Assembly (NCBI RefSeq): GCF_000204055.1
Contig: NW_006768778.1
Location: 258,185 to 322,184 of the forward strand
Direction: 5' to 3'
From: Melampsora larici-populina 98AG31
Taxonomy: Eukaryota; Basidiomycota; Pucciniomycetes; Pucciniales; Melampsoraceae
Length of the DNA stretch: 64,000 nt
Below are positions 10,830-22,189 of this stretch, in pieces. How positions within the stretch are numbered: the first letter of the stretch is position 1; the number at the start of each line of letters is the position of its first letter. The notes beneath the pieces are model-generated. The model was not told where the DNA came from. It saw only the letters and a list, made by a program, of their open reading frames with translations, and searched no databases. Both the position numbers and the translations under genes were made by a program.

Positions 10830-10945
10830 ATGGAGCATCGTCCACGTGCTTCAATTCAATCTCTCACACCTGAGAAACGTGCCAAACATCAAAAGCTGCT
10901 CAAACTACAATTTCTTAAACAGCTCCTTGCTGTTCAACAACAGTG
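10830..10945 (+). pseudogene. 5' remnant of a gene inside the Harbinger derivative, possibly transposase
   Basis: From ATG 10830 about 38 codons look like a real N-terminus (MEHRPRASIQSLTPEKRAKH, then LLKLQFLKQLLAVQQQC). After that the frame runs into sequence that reads as the antisense of the SANT ORF. In a full PIF/Harbinger element the transposase would start near this end, so I infer that this is what is left of it. No catalytic DDE part is present. Confidence 0.4.
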
Positions 10946-11146
10946 TCGATCAGCCGTGAGAACCTCAATCATCAACAAGTCATCTTCGTCGTCCCATTCA
11001 GCCTTGACTCTGGAGGTCTTTGGCGTTTCGGTGATTGGCGGAGGGTTCGGAACGGTAGATGGCAACAAGGTCGGTTCAATACAAGATGGAAGAACTCGTT
11101 GATCTCGAATTGCTCTAGGAGCACGTGGTCGAGCGGCGGTACCCAT
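10934..11146 (-). pseudogene. 5' remnant of a SANT/Myb-like ORF in the Harbinger derivative
   Basis: From ATG 11146 the minus strand reads RPRAPRAIRDQRVLPS and then RVKAEWDDEDDLLMIEVL. The last part matches the start of the SANT-like domain in the pseudogene at 6310-5153 (AKWDNEDSHVLINVLL), and the N-termini also agree (RPWAKRAIRT against RPRAPRAIRD). The ORF ends at about 10,940, where the deletion joins it to the opposite gene. Confidence 0.6.
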
Positions 11147-11410
11147 AGGTTGAAGATAGTAAAGATAATAAAGTAAAGAAAGCTTGAAACGAGATACTAA
11201 AGTAAAGATAGTTTGAAACGACGATAGCAGGACGGTGAAATAACTTAAACGACGATAGGAAAATGGTGAGTTAGGTTGAAGATAGTAAAGATACTAAAGT
11301 AAAGATAGCTTGAAACGACGATAGGAAGATGGTGAGTTAGGTTGAAGATAGTAAAGATAGTAAAGATAGCTTGGATAGCTTGGAAGGACGACAATAGGAG
11401 TGAATGTCTT
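11146..11410. repeat. Minisatellite upstream of the SANT remnant
   Basis: Units of about 60-75 bp containing GGTTGAAGATAGTAAAGAT, AGCTTGAAACGACGATAGGA and AGATGGTGAGTTA are repeated about three to four times with shorter internal repeats. Non-coding. Confidence 0.7.
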
Positions 11411-11839
11411 GAAAAGAAGACGATAAGATGGGATAGATGGTAGAAGAAGACCCTGACGAAGGTCCTCATTGGAGACTGGCAATGTAAGAGATAGAAGAGA
11501 GATGGAGAGAGTTGTGATCAATGAAACGGGATAGAAAAGAAGAGTGAAGGAAATAAAAGGGTGGGTGAAGGAAACGAAAGGGTGGGTGTTTCATGACGGA
11601 GATGGAAGTTGATTGAGGGGCAAATACGATATTTGGATCTGAAAAACACCCTTGAGGCTGTTTTTCAGATCGGATCGGTATTTGACCAAATACCGTATTT
11701 GGGCTTTGATCAAATACGGTTTCCGAACACCGGTGTATTTGGCCAAACCCAAATACGTATTTGACCCAAATATCGTATTTGGCTTTGGTGGGGTATTTGG
11801 CCAAATACGATATTTGGAACCCAGCCGAACGGGCCCTAA

Positions 11840-12608
11840 GTCATACCATACTTTCTCCCCTTCCTATCCTGAATTCACAAACACTTTGTAGATGATTTGA
11901 ACTCCAGAAGTCTTCCATCAATATTCTTGACCCCAAAAAACTCTTCTTTCTATTCAAAGTTTGTTATTCTCAAGCATTGCAATCACCTAGATAACATCCG
12001 AGCTCGTACCAATTGGAAAATCCATCCTTGAGTTCAAACCTAATGTTTGAACCAAAAACTGGTTTTGCGTCATCGTTGTTCTACAAAAACAAAATTCATT
12101 CAAAACCATGTCAAATCAAAATACAATATGGGCAACACATTTTCTGAAGGACTCAGATGTTCAACTCTGTTTCTCCAAAAGCGGGACTTTTCCGATCTCA
12201 CAATGATCAAATCAACCATAAACCATAACTCCAATGATCATGACGTAGACTTCAAGGCCTGATTCTTATCAAGCTGTTCGTAAATACTCATCAGAAGGTA
12301 TCTCGCAGGAGAGGAACGTTGGAAAATCGAAGCAAGTCTTTCGGTCATTGGTAGACATCATCTTCAAGTCATGATATATATTTACTTTTACGTTCATGAT
12401 CCAATGAAGATTGCAAAAACAAAGTAGAGAAACACGATCATCGCTTAAACATGATATCCAATTGCATCGACTATTCATATAAAAGTTCTAAGGTATGAGC
12501 TTCAACTTAAGATGTCCACCATTTACAAATGAAGTTGAAGTTAAACTCCAGCATCAATCTCATCGCGCTATTGTTTTAGATTGATCGATGCGTTGAGTAT
12601 CCACTCAA
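11840..12608. other. Intergenic, no gene seen
   Basis: Ordinary AT-rich sequence downstream of the L1-domain gene (which ends at 12609). Nothing recognisable. Confidence 0.5.
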
Positions 12609-14176
12609 TCATTCAGAAACAGCTGTTTCAGTCGAAATCGTCGATAACCTTCGTTTCTTTCTTTGACTCTTCTCATCGACTGCTTGCCTTTTCTTTTCTT
12701 CTGCACCTTTCTTCGTTTCCACTTCATCTTGAGATGGATCTAATCCAAATCGACCAAATTGATCTGTAGTTAATGCAGCTAACCAAACTGGTAGACTAGT
12801 ACTAGTACCTGTCTTGAGATGAAGACCTTGAACATTTGTCCATCCACCTAATGGAATTCGTTTACCAACTTGATCAATGACCTTTTGAAGATTTTCTTTC
12901 ACTTCAGTTTCGTTATGTCGACTTAAATCGGCAATCTTGATCGAAACACAAGTTCCTGTACTCAATCGTAAATAGGTGCTAGAAATTCCTCGCTCCAGTT
13001 CTGCCTTGACCTTATTCGGTTCGGTGATGTTGACAGGGACTGGAAGCTTCTTAGTTTGAAAGAACTTGCTCCCCAAGAGCTTCGGTAGCATCGGAATCAC
13101 TCGTGCATCAGCCAGAAATAAACCGTGAGAGTTCATAAGCTGGCGTCGAGCTTCGAATGAGGCGTGTTTTCCTTTCAGTTTTTCGACACCACTGTTCGAA
13201 AGAGATTCCTTTAATACTCAGATCACACGAGATGGCTAGTTTCTTGGGGAAGTGATTCAGAATATCAAGGTGACTTACACTACTTTGGAAATGAATGTGA
13301 TCTTCCTCTCTTCTAGCAAAGCTTTATATTCACTTTGAGGATCTTTGACGATAAGGCATACTGGAGTGGATTTCGGATCAAGTAGCGGATGGTCTAGTGC
13401 ACTATTAGAATGATCAACATCGCAGCGCAAAAGAGTAGTCAATAAACTGCGATGCCAAATACATCTGGTGAGAATGAAACTGACATTCTGATAGGTTTAT
13501 GTTTATCCTTATTGGGAATTCGCTTCAATGTGATGACAAGACTTATAAATTGATCATTCGATCCAACATCATCCGCAAACATTTTTCCATCATCGAGATT
13601 TCGCTTCATAGTCTTATTGGAATACTCAATCAAGGTCTTGATCGCTAAAGTGAGCTGTTCGGGTTTAATTATAGGTGACTCGTAGGTAGGTCTGAAGCTA
13701 ACTTCTGTGGTAACTTTTTCATTAGATGATTTAGCAGTTGATGGTAATTTTTCGGGTCGAGAAGATTCAGATTGCTTTTTCGAGGACGAATTGGATTTCT
13801 CTTTGTTTTTCGGTTGTACGGCTTCCTCCTTCGAAACTTTTTTCTGAGAATCTTGATCTTCTTTAGTCACCTTTGGGGACTCTTTAGATTTCTTGTCATT
13901 AGCCTTTGAAGGGGTTTCATCCAGAGAGGAATTGGGTTTCGAAGGTTTGGAATTCTTTCGTTGACGTGGCTTTGACTTTGAAGCAGATCCAGCGTCTTGA
14001 GGGGTTGGTTCGATTAAAGATTGCTTTGGTACTTCATCATCTTGCTGATCTACTTTCTTCGACTCAGCATTTGACTTGCTTTTCTTCTTTTTCGATTCAG
14101 TGTTGGTTTGATCAGGTTTTGGAGTGACAGAAGCTTCAGTTTGAGCGTTAGATGATCGTCTTTTTTGAGCTCCCAT
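12609..14176 (-). CDS. Ribosomal L1-domain protein, ribosome biogenesis factor (Cic1/Utp30-like)
   Basis: Exons 14176-13485, 13401-13279 and 13191-12609 give 465 residues (1,398 nt, all phases fit). ATG 14176 is the first in-frame Met. The first ~160 residues are Lys/Ser/Pro-rich and disordered. The L1-like fold then begins at LTLAIKTLIEYSNK and runs through ISLVITLKRIPNKDKHKPIR, ALDHPLLDPKSTPVCLIVKD, GVEKLKGKHASFEARRQLMN and SHGLFLADARVIPMLPKLLG, the classic Cic1/Utp30/RSL1D1 pattern. A basic tail (EKKRQAVDEKSQRKKRRLS) fits nucleolar targeting. The protein would bind pre-rRNA or early pre-60S particles. It is divergent from the SmB gene with 299 bp between start codons. The first intron uses a GTCAGT donor, weaker than usual. 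Whether it is the Cic1 or Utp30 orthologue cannot be settled here. Confidence 0.87.
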
Positions 14177-14475
14177 GTTGAATGTTGAAGTGATGATCAA
14201 ATCTGAATGAGAAGTTGACTTGGATTGTTTTTCAAAATCGTCAACAGTCTGAAGGAAGTTTTTTGATATTTTTTAAATTTGGCTCGACCACAGCACTGGG
14301 TACGCAGCACAGCTACTGTTACACTAGTGACTGTAATATGCTTATCTGAGGAGGGCGCATACCGATACAAGGCTCATGGGAACAAGTGAAAGTCAAACTG
14401 ATCAAGAACTCATCTACAAACGCGCTTCGATCTTTCAAATTCTGAGGCCAACGCCACAGATTCATTCGGTTCAAC
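14177..14475. promoter_or_regulatory. Divergent promoter between the L1-domain gene and SmB
   Basis: 299 bp separate the two start codons on opposite strands, so both promoters must lie here or overlap. The genes serve rRNA and mRNA maturation, so co-regulation is plausible but inferred. No clear TATA box stands out. Confidence 0.55.
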
Positions 14476-15411
14476 ATGGTACGTAATCAAACTCTTTTCT
14501 TCAAGATGAACGAACAAATATCCGTGTCTGATGTCATGAGTCCATCTAACAGGCTCCCAAGCAAAGCAAGATGTTGGCACTTATCAACTATCGGTTACGA
14601 GTGACGTTGAACGATTCTCGAACTCTGACCGGACAGATGCTTGCCTTCGATCGTCACTTGAATTTAGTTTTAGCTGATTGTGAAGAGTTTCGATTCATCA
14701 AACAAAAGAAACGTAAAGGTCTCTCCACCGGACCGACACCTGACGAAAGCGAAGAATTGGAGATGAAGAGAGCTTTGGGACTCGTCATCTTACGTGGTGA
14801 AACTATTGTCAGTTTAAGTGTGGAAGGTCCACCTCCAGCGGTTGCAGACGAAAAAGGTCCCATGGTAAGCAAGGCATTCCAAAGAGTAGCACATTTTGAG
14901 CTTGATAGTCCTTGACGGTCGTTTCGAATCCTTCGATAGCTGGCTCCTGGACGTGGTACAGGTCTTCCTGCAGGACGTGGTGTCGGTTTGGCTCCTCCAT
15001 GTGAGCATACATACTTCATTCACGTTGGAGACTCGTATTGATTTCCTCTACTACAGCCGGAGTGCCTCCACCTATGATGCGAGGGCAGCCCATGCCCTTT
15101 TCCCGCCCCGGTGGACCTCCTGGAGCTCCTCCTGGGCTCGGTATGCCACCTCCTGGTAAGTTTAGTTCATTTGAAACTCTTGAACTATACTCATCTCGTT
15201 CATAATGTCTGCAGGTTTCAATCCAGGGCCTGGTGGATATATGGGCGGCCCTCCACCTGGGTTTGGTGCTCAAGGACAAGGACCACCACCCGGATTCCCC
15301 TCTGGTCAACAGTTTCCTGGTCCCCCTGGGTGCGTACCCTACGTAGCTCTGAAACCTTTGCCAACAGCGATTGACTGAAATTTCGTCTACAGTTTTATGC
15401 CTCCACGGTAA
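14476..15411 (+). CDS. SMB1: Small nuclear ribonucleoprotein SmB/B'
   Basis: Six exons (14476-14478, 14553-14864, 14940-15000, 15057-15155, 15215-15329, 15393-15411) give 202 residues with every phase correct. Exon 1 is only the start codon. The Sm fold is clear: Sm1 motif in LINYRLRVTLNDSRTLTGQM with AFDRHLNLVLADCEEFR, then the Sm2 motif LGLVILRGETIVSLSVEGPP. The C-terminal tail is Gly/Pro/Arg-rich (APGRGTGLPAGRGVGLAPP, repeated PPG motifs), as in SmB/B' of other eukaryotes. The protein is a core member of the heptameric Sm ring on U1, U2, U4 and U5 snRNAs and would act in nuclear splicing. Introns are 55-75 bp. Alternatives such as SmN or LSm proteins are less likely because of the long PPG/GRG tail. 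Confidence 0.95.
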
Positions 15412-17467
15412 ATGCTAGATACCACCGCCAAGACTGCAAAGGTCAGGATTACCACCTATTTTCTGCGATGGGGATCACTCAAGAAAATAGGATGCGAGTA
15501 TGTCTCGATGTCTCATAATGGGGTACCTACGGTCAAACGTTCGAGGTCCACAAAAAATATAAAAAGGTTGTTTCACAAGTAGATAGATGTACGAGAGTGT
15601 CGGATGGGATGTCGTGTTGACCATAAAAGCCACGTTTCAATTTTGTTATGGATTCAACGTCAAAAATGTGCGCTCGGTTTGTCTTTGTGACAAATCCTAC
15701 ATGCGCAGTCAAGAAATCCGCACTGTAAACCATGGCGAAAGGCCGCGAAACATGTAGATGGAAAGCTCATTTGTTTAAGGTTGCCTTTTTGACTTGTTCG
15801 ACATTGTCACGCGATGGTGAGATTGAGTCGAGTTTCAAAGTTGATAACTGTTTGAGTTATGGTATCTTATGAGATGAATCACTGCGACAACGAAGGGCCA
15901 GAGGAACCATAAGATCTCGGCGCTGGGCCGGGTATATTTGGTGGAGATACGATCCGGTTTTCCTTTCCTCGGAGTGTGATCAGCTTGACGCATGCCTTTC
16001 TTATGTAACTGTGCTTCATCATGAACAAGAACATGTTTCACCCCTGCTATCATTAAGCAGGGTGTCTGTTAAGGTGAATTCGCAGAATGCCTCTGATCAG
16101 CTATGAAGGAGTTCATCACGAACATATTTCACAATACGGCCGGCACCCCGCAATCAAACCCCCGGAGACTTTGAAACTATGGTTGAGAAGACTTGAATTG
16201 AGCCCTGACTCCTAAGCTCAAGTCAGAATCACTTTTAGCGCCGCATATGGGAAGCGTAGTAATGCTTCTCTCGCTGTTAAAATGAATTCAACTTTGAAAT
16301 TGAAAGCTGGAGAAGGAAGTCTTTATTGAAAGTGATCTATCTGGATTTTGAGGTGCTTGGTGTGGCAAAAGTGAATTGCATAGTAGAAGCTTGATATATA
16401 GCGCAGTGGGACGAGAGTTCTGTATTCAATTGATGATTTACAATAAAATTATCATGAGATCTTGTATGCATCAAAGTTTCTTGTTTGAAAACACGAACAG
16501 TGAAATTGCAGTTTGATTTTGTTCAAGGAAGACTGGGTCCGCTTTGTCTTTGATGAGTATGACTACACCATCTTCATACATACTTATTAGATTCATGAAA
16601 CTACGAAGTGATTGAACTAAAATTAAAAAGCTCATCTTGTTGAAGTTGAAGTTGGATTGAGATTGAGATTGAAGTTTAAGTTTTTAGAGTTTTCAAAAGA
16701 TTTCCTTTCTTTTTCCACTGCCAGTCTGCACCTCATCACTTGACCTGATTGGTTAATCAACTTGAAGGTCTTCTTCATTCTGAAATGTTGATTTGAAATT
16801 GTATTAGTAATATCACTCTCATCTTGAAGTGGGTTTGATTGCTTCACTTCTCACTTTCTACTTTGTCTTTCTTCACTACAATCTAGTCTTCCAAAGACCA
16901 TCCATCAAGCGGGATACATACAATCAATTTCTCAACATCAGCATTTTGGTCAGTAAGTGCTCATCACACCATACATTAGATTCCAGATTCAATACTTTCT
17001 TATCATCATCCTATAGAACTTCCGGACCAATCCCGAGAGGCATATATAGACTCTTGATTTCCCCAAGTTCAGCAAGAAATTAAGTTCGATTGGTTGAAAT
17101 CAACAAAAGCCTACCGCGCATTTGATCGAGCCTGAGTTCTCATCTTCCCAATCCTTCTGCGTCCACTCGATTTCTTCACCTACACATACTTGATTCCCAT
17201 TCAGGTTCAAGACTTTCTATATCATCTATATCAACAAGAATTTGATTTCCTTCTCGACTGATTGCCCTACTTCCCTGCTTGGGGTTTGATTACTTAGCCC
17301 AAAAGCTTACCCACGGGCCACTCTCGACGATCTTCTTGATTGTTAATTTGGGCACAGGGTTACTTATGATATTTCCACTGCTTGGTTACTCCATTTAAAA
17401 CTCCCAATTTTATATAGCTGTGCTCATTTTTGTGTGCCTTCTTCCGTGCTATTTGTAGTACATCCTA
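15412..17467. other. Intergenic, upstream of the Zn2Cys6 gene
   Basis: No supported gene in about 2 kb. One small minus-strand frame (16053-15835, 72 residues) has a membrane-like segment (ILWFLWPFVVAVIHLI) and could be a short membrane protein, but nothing else supports it. Pyrimidine-rich stretches near 17,100-17,450 may be the 5' UTR of the transcription factor. Confidence 0.5.
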
Positions 17468-20400
17468 ATGGCATCTAACAATATTTCTGTCGAACGTTGT
17501 TGGTCTACACCCTCGACCTCAACGTCCAACATTAACAAGGATCTTCAGAATACCAACTTCAATCCGAATGTTAATCTTCATTCAAAAAGTGACACTTCTG
17601 CTAGGATAAGCCTAGCATGCTTGACTTGTCGGTGCGAATTCCTTCCCTTTAACGATGTTTGACTTTTCTAGCATAGCCGTTGGTAGCACCTAGTACCTAC
17701 TGAATTCGTCAATCATGTTTCTGTCTTTTATTCCTCGTCTGACGTCTCTGATTCTACCGGATGGCTTGACGGATTGCCTTGTTCTTCTTTGTTCTGCAGC
17801 TCTCGTAAGGTGCGTTGTAACGGCAAATCACCATGTGCTTCATGCGTCTCTTCAAACCGGGAATGTAGTACGTTTTTAGAATATTCACTTAATTGTGATT
17901 GTAATGCCTCATTAAAATCACCCGCTCTATCCAAAACAGTTTTCGATCAAGCAAAAACAAAACGTAAGAGAAAGGCCCGCGTAGTTGAACATCAGAATCT
18001 CAAGCCGGATCGACCACCTAGCGCAACATTCCAACCCCACACAATTTCTCCCGATTCAAGAAGAAATTGCTTCCCGCCTCTTCTTTCCTCTCCATTAAAC
18101 CCTACGTCTGATTCTACTCGACATGACAGTGAACAATCGACCGCTCGAAATCCGCTCACTTTGCATCAAAACTCGTTAGACACTCATCTCAACTTCACTA
18201 GCTCACCTCGTTGTTCATCTGAAGATGATATCTCAACCCAGTCCTCGCCCCCTACGAGGTTCGTATGTTTAATTTATGAAACCTATCCTCATCCTCTAGT
18301 GTTGCTCAATTTTCTCATATGACTCGTTTGTTTTCTGAGAGTAGAATTCCATACTTTCGATTTTTGGGACCAACAGCTATTGCGCCCGGTGCGCCCTTTA
18401 GAGAAATCAGCATGAAGTTAGTTAGTCACCAAGCAAATGAAAACATGTCTGGATTTGATCGAATGGTCAATACAAATCTAGCACCAATCTCATCAAACTC
18501 AAAATCGCGTCTCTCCAATAGTATGAGTCTCTCAGACCCAACTACCATCTCACAACAAGACTTCTGTAAACATGTGGAAGTATTCTATGATCACATGGGA
18601 TCATTTATCTCTTATATCAACAAAGAGGATTTATTGATCAGTTTATATCAAGGAAAGATTAGTGAAGCTTTGAAATTAGCTATTTCTGCTTTAGCAGAAT
18701 GTATTCAACCCTCATCTACCATCTTAGACTATACAGAGCTTTGGTCACAAAGAGCCAAATCATTAGTAATCCCACATTTATCTCTACCAAGTCTAGATAC
18801 TACTTATACTTTACTTTTATTAGCTTATCTTGAATTTTCCAGAGATAAAGATTCAGGACTTTGGATGTGGAGTGGATTGGCCTTTCGAATGGCTATTGAT
18901 CTTGGACTCTATAAATCTACGACAAGTGGATTATCAACTTCATATGACCGTAAAACAGTTACATGGGATGAATCAGAATTAAGAATGAGAGAAAGTATCT
19001 TTTGGAGCTGTTACCATCTTGATAGATTGATTTCTTCTGGTACAGGACGAGTAGCAACTTTTTTGGATTCAGAAGTAGAAATTGATTTACCACCAACTAT
19101 AGCTATTCCAGAAAATTCTAAAATAATATCAGATGAACCACTCTTAGCCCCATTCCATTATTTAACTCGAATCTTGATACTATTGGGAAAAATCTCTGAT
19201 GCTTTCAATCGAAGTAAATTAAAAGATAGATCCACAAGAGAAAGCCACGCAGAAGTATTACAAACATTTAGGGTGATTACTCCAGTTACAACATTTTTTC
19301 TTTGTTCGAGCAATGTCAATTCCACTGATTCTCCTTGATGCTTGATACAAACAGCTTGAACTACACGAATTCCATGCTAGTTTGCCACCGATCTTACATT
19401 TCACGGTTGATAACGCACGCAGATATATCAATGCAAAACACGGTCAAGCCTTCCTACTTACTCATCTATGGTTTCATACCTTGGTTATCATCACTCACAC
19501 TGCCAATGTCGGTCCCGCGTGGAGTTGTCTGGATGTCGGACCGGTGGACCCAATGATGCTTGAATGGAGTCGAGGCAGTGTTCGAACCATTAGCGATATG
19601 GTAAGAGAATCTATTTAAGCAACCTGTTACGATGATCATATGACTATTCTTTTAAAAATTGTGAACTGATCCTTCAGCTTACCAACAGCTCGCCTTTGGA
19701 AACCTTTTCGATCCTGACATCTTCTTGAGCGTGCCTTTTGCGAGTCAGCCGATCATGATCGCAGCATGCGCGAGTATACCAAACAAATTATCGCATGATC
19801 CAAATGGATCTCTAGAGAACGATTCATCTTTGAATGTATCAATCACTCCATCAGACCTGAGAAATTTCGATATCTGCGCAACTGCTCTGCGTAATATGCA
19901 ACCACGTTGGCGTGGTGTTAGTTGGCTCGTTTCTACATTGAATAGTAGAGCGAGTTATGAAACAGATGTGGATCTTTCTACAACTGGTGGTGCAGAAGTC
20001 AGTACTTGTGATAATAGTTTAATGAATAAATTGGTCGAGAAAAGTAGCGACGTTTTACGACTTTCGAGGATTCGTCATGAAGCACTTGTTCCGCATCGTA
20101 AGTCATATCCTATTTCAAAAAAGTGGTAACATTTGAAGTGTATAAAGGATTGAGTTTGTTTGTATGGCACAGTTGTTGGGCTCACCGCCTCTGGTACTTT
20201 TCACGAGCCAGCTAGTGGTCGACTTTCACTTCTTCATCAAGCAAAACCGTTCACTACTACTCCAATTGAATGTCCAGATCTTTCACAACCCATCTTCTCG
20301 AATGCCCCATCAGGATGTTCTTCAATGTCAATGAATAATAACACTTCTGATAGATCTGGTTGTGCCGATTCTCCTACCAAGTCACATCCATCTCCATCCG

Positions 20401-20705
20401 TTCCTGTAATTGATTATCAAATAGGTACACCCTTCGACTTATCGTCAATGCCGATTGATCCCGACTCTTTAACTTCACTCTCATCGCCTACTTCTTCTCG
20501 ATCAATACGTCACATCAATCAAAACTTAATCAACGATTACGAATCTGATCAAACTTCTCAAATCCCTTCGAATCATAATGAAATCGGAGCTAATTTAAGA
20601 TTTGAATTAATTGAAGGAAATCATCAACCTAGTTTAACAAAAGAATTTTTAGAAGAACTTTTTAGTGGAGAAGTGGGAGTTTGGTCAAGTTTTAAAAAAC
20701 GATAA
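17468..20705 (+). CDS. Zn2Cys6 fungal-specific transcription factor
   Basis: Six exons (17468-17631, 17800-18258, 18345-19272, 19355-19600, 19689-20097, 20173-20705) join in phase to 912 residues. The binuclear zinc cluster spans intron 1: CLTCRSRKVRCNGKSPCASC plus a sixth Cys in NREC, about residues 50-80, followed by a basic KTKRKRKARV segment. The middle has RIPYFRFLGPTAIAPG and then the Fungal_trans domain (LWMWSGLAFRMAIDLGLYKS, LRMRESIFWSCYHLDRLI). The C-terminus is Ser/Pro-rich, as in activation regions. The protein would bind CGG-type sites in the nucleus as a regulator. The target genes cannot be named. Donor 3 is GTGATT, which is weak but holds phase. The gene is followed by a T-rich 3' region. 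Confidence 0.92.
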
Positions 20706-22189
20706 ACTTTTCTTTTCTTAAACCTTACTCTTTTTTTTCCTGCGCACATTTTTTTCTTCTTCTTCATAATCTCAAATCATCTTATTTATCTAAACCGAAT
20801 ATTCCACTTCTAATTTGATTTATTTATTGACTCAAACCTTATTCAAAGATACTGACATGATCATATCTTCTCTTGATGTAAAAAATCGCCAATCCAATTT
20901 TTTTTGTTGATTTTCTCTTTCTTGCAAAATTTCCATCTATATACTTCAATATCTCAATGTAAAAAGAATATCAATTTTGTTTCCGATGAAGATTATTTTT
21001 ATAAAAAATATGTTTGATTTTGTATGAAACCATCATGTGCATTGATATATGACATGTTTAAAGTCAAAAGACCATGAAGTGCAAACTGATTTTCTTTCCT
21101 ATCACGATCCAATTCACACAGGGAACAAAGATCCATCTTCCCGTTGGAGAACTGATCACATTTAATGCAGTTACTGAGTAAAATGCAGAAATATTGCAAA
21201 AATGATGCATTTGGACTCAGTAACTGCTTACATTCTTGTACTTTTGAAGCGAGCAATGATTTTCCTTTCTTGGTTTCAACTTATTGTTCTCACCAAAAGC
21301 TTGATATATATAAAACTTGATGAGGGTCACAGCCAAGAAAAATTGCAACCCGCTACTCCACTACCCAGATAGGTTAGACATGCCACCGACCTCATCCACT
21401 TGTGGAAGCCGTGAAGTACATCAAAGGTTTCAAAATGTACTTGGTATTGAAGAAAGACACGATTATCAACTAGACGGTGGTTATGATACCCAAGCGCTTT
21501 CTGATCTTCTTGACGTTCATCTCAACCTCAAATGCTTGCGCCTCCACGGGTACAATCTGAAAACTTTGACACCTGGAGAGACAGCCTTGCCAAAACTCAA
21601 ATATATCAGCTTCCCAAAGTTTTTATGTCAAAATGTGTGGCAAGGCCATTGGTGACGCTCAAGTCATCTGAGTCAGCAAGACCATCAAGTGGCCTATATC
21701 CCTCTCATTGTTTCCACATACTGTAATACTATCCCTCATGCTCTCTAACGTAATAATAATATGTACCAGCCAGGCTCAATGACTCAAATCATGTCAAAGC
21801 ATGTAATATCACTCTAGTTTACCATTTATCAGGGGTTTTCAAATTGAGATATCCTTCCTTGTAGCTATGAGTTTGAGATCGAGAAAAATTAATTCAATGA
21901 GATAGACCCCAAAATAGAAGTGAGAGAGAAATCATCAAGAATGGCAAAGAGAAGATAAACGATGATATTAGAAATTATGGATGGGAAATCTTTCACCTGG
22001 TTCATATTCACATTTACAAAAGAAAAATGATACCAAACAAAAAGTGATTATCAAGATAGGAAATCAAGTGTAAAGCTATTTGAAGTTTGTATCAAAAGAT
22101 ACAAAGAGAAGCCGATACTACAATAACACATATACAATCTTCAATCGATGAAATTCAAAAGATGAAGGACTTCGATGCGGAAAAAATGA
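20706..22189. other. Intergenic, no gene supported
   Basis: T-rich 3' flank of the transcription factor, then ordinary AT-rich sequence. An open frame at 21317-21655 has one leucine-rich-like segment (LNLKCLRLHGYNLKTL) but no start context or further domains. Confidence 0.45.

Larger units (their letters stand above)
10446..11836. mobile_element. Complete non-autonomous PIF/Harbinger element, 1,391 bp
   Basis: A perfect 16-bp TIR (GGGCCCGTTCGGCTGG) lies at 10446-10461 with its exact complement at 11821-11836. TAA flanks both sides (10443-10445 and 11837-11839), matching the TWA target duplication of PIF/Harbinger transposons. Subterminal hairpins lie at both ends: TCTGCCCCTT...AAGGGGCAGA near 10,500, and GATCTGAAAAACA...TGTTTTTCAGATC near 11,640. 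The right end also has many CAAATACGATATTTGG-like palindromes (11,620-11,820) that may be transposase-binding sites. Inside are the 5' ends of two genes facing each other and a minisatellite, so this is an internal deletion derivative that needs a transposase in trans. Confidence 0.85.

Noticed and set aside
13439..14200. Start upstream of ATG 14176 for the L1-domain gene
   Set aside because: The longer frame would begin at TTG; the first ATG in frame is 14176.
15835..16053. Small minus-strand membrane-like protein
   Set aside because: One hydrophobic stretch in 72 residues and no other support. Mentioned in the intergenic entry only.
21317..21655. 112-residue frame with a leucine-rich-like stretch
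   Set aside because: Only one repeat-like segment, no further exons or known motif. Could be an old F-box/LRR fragment but not supportable.
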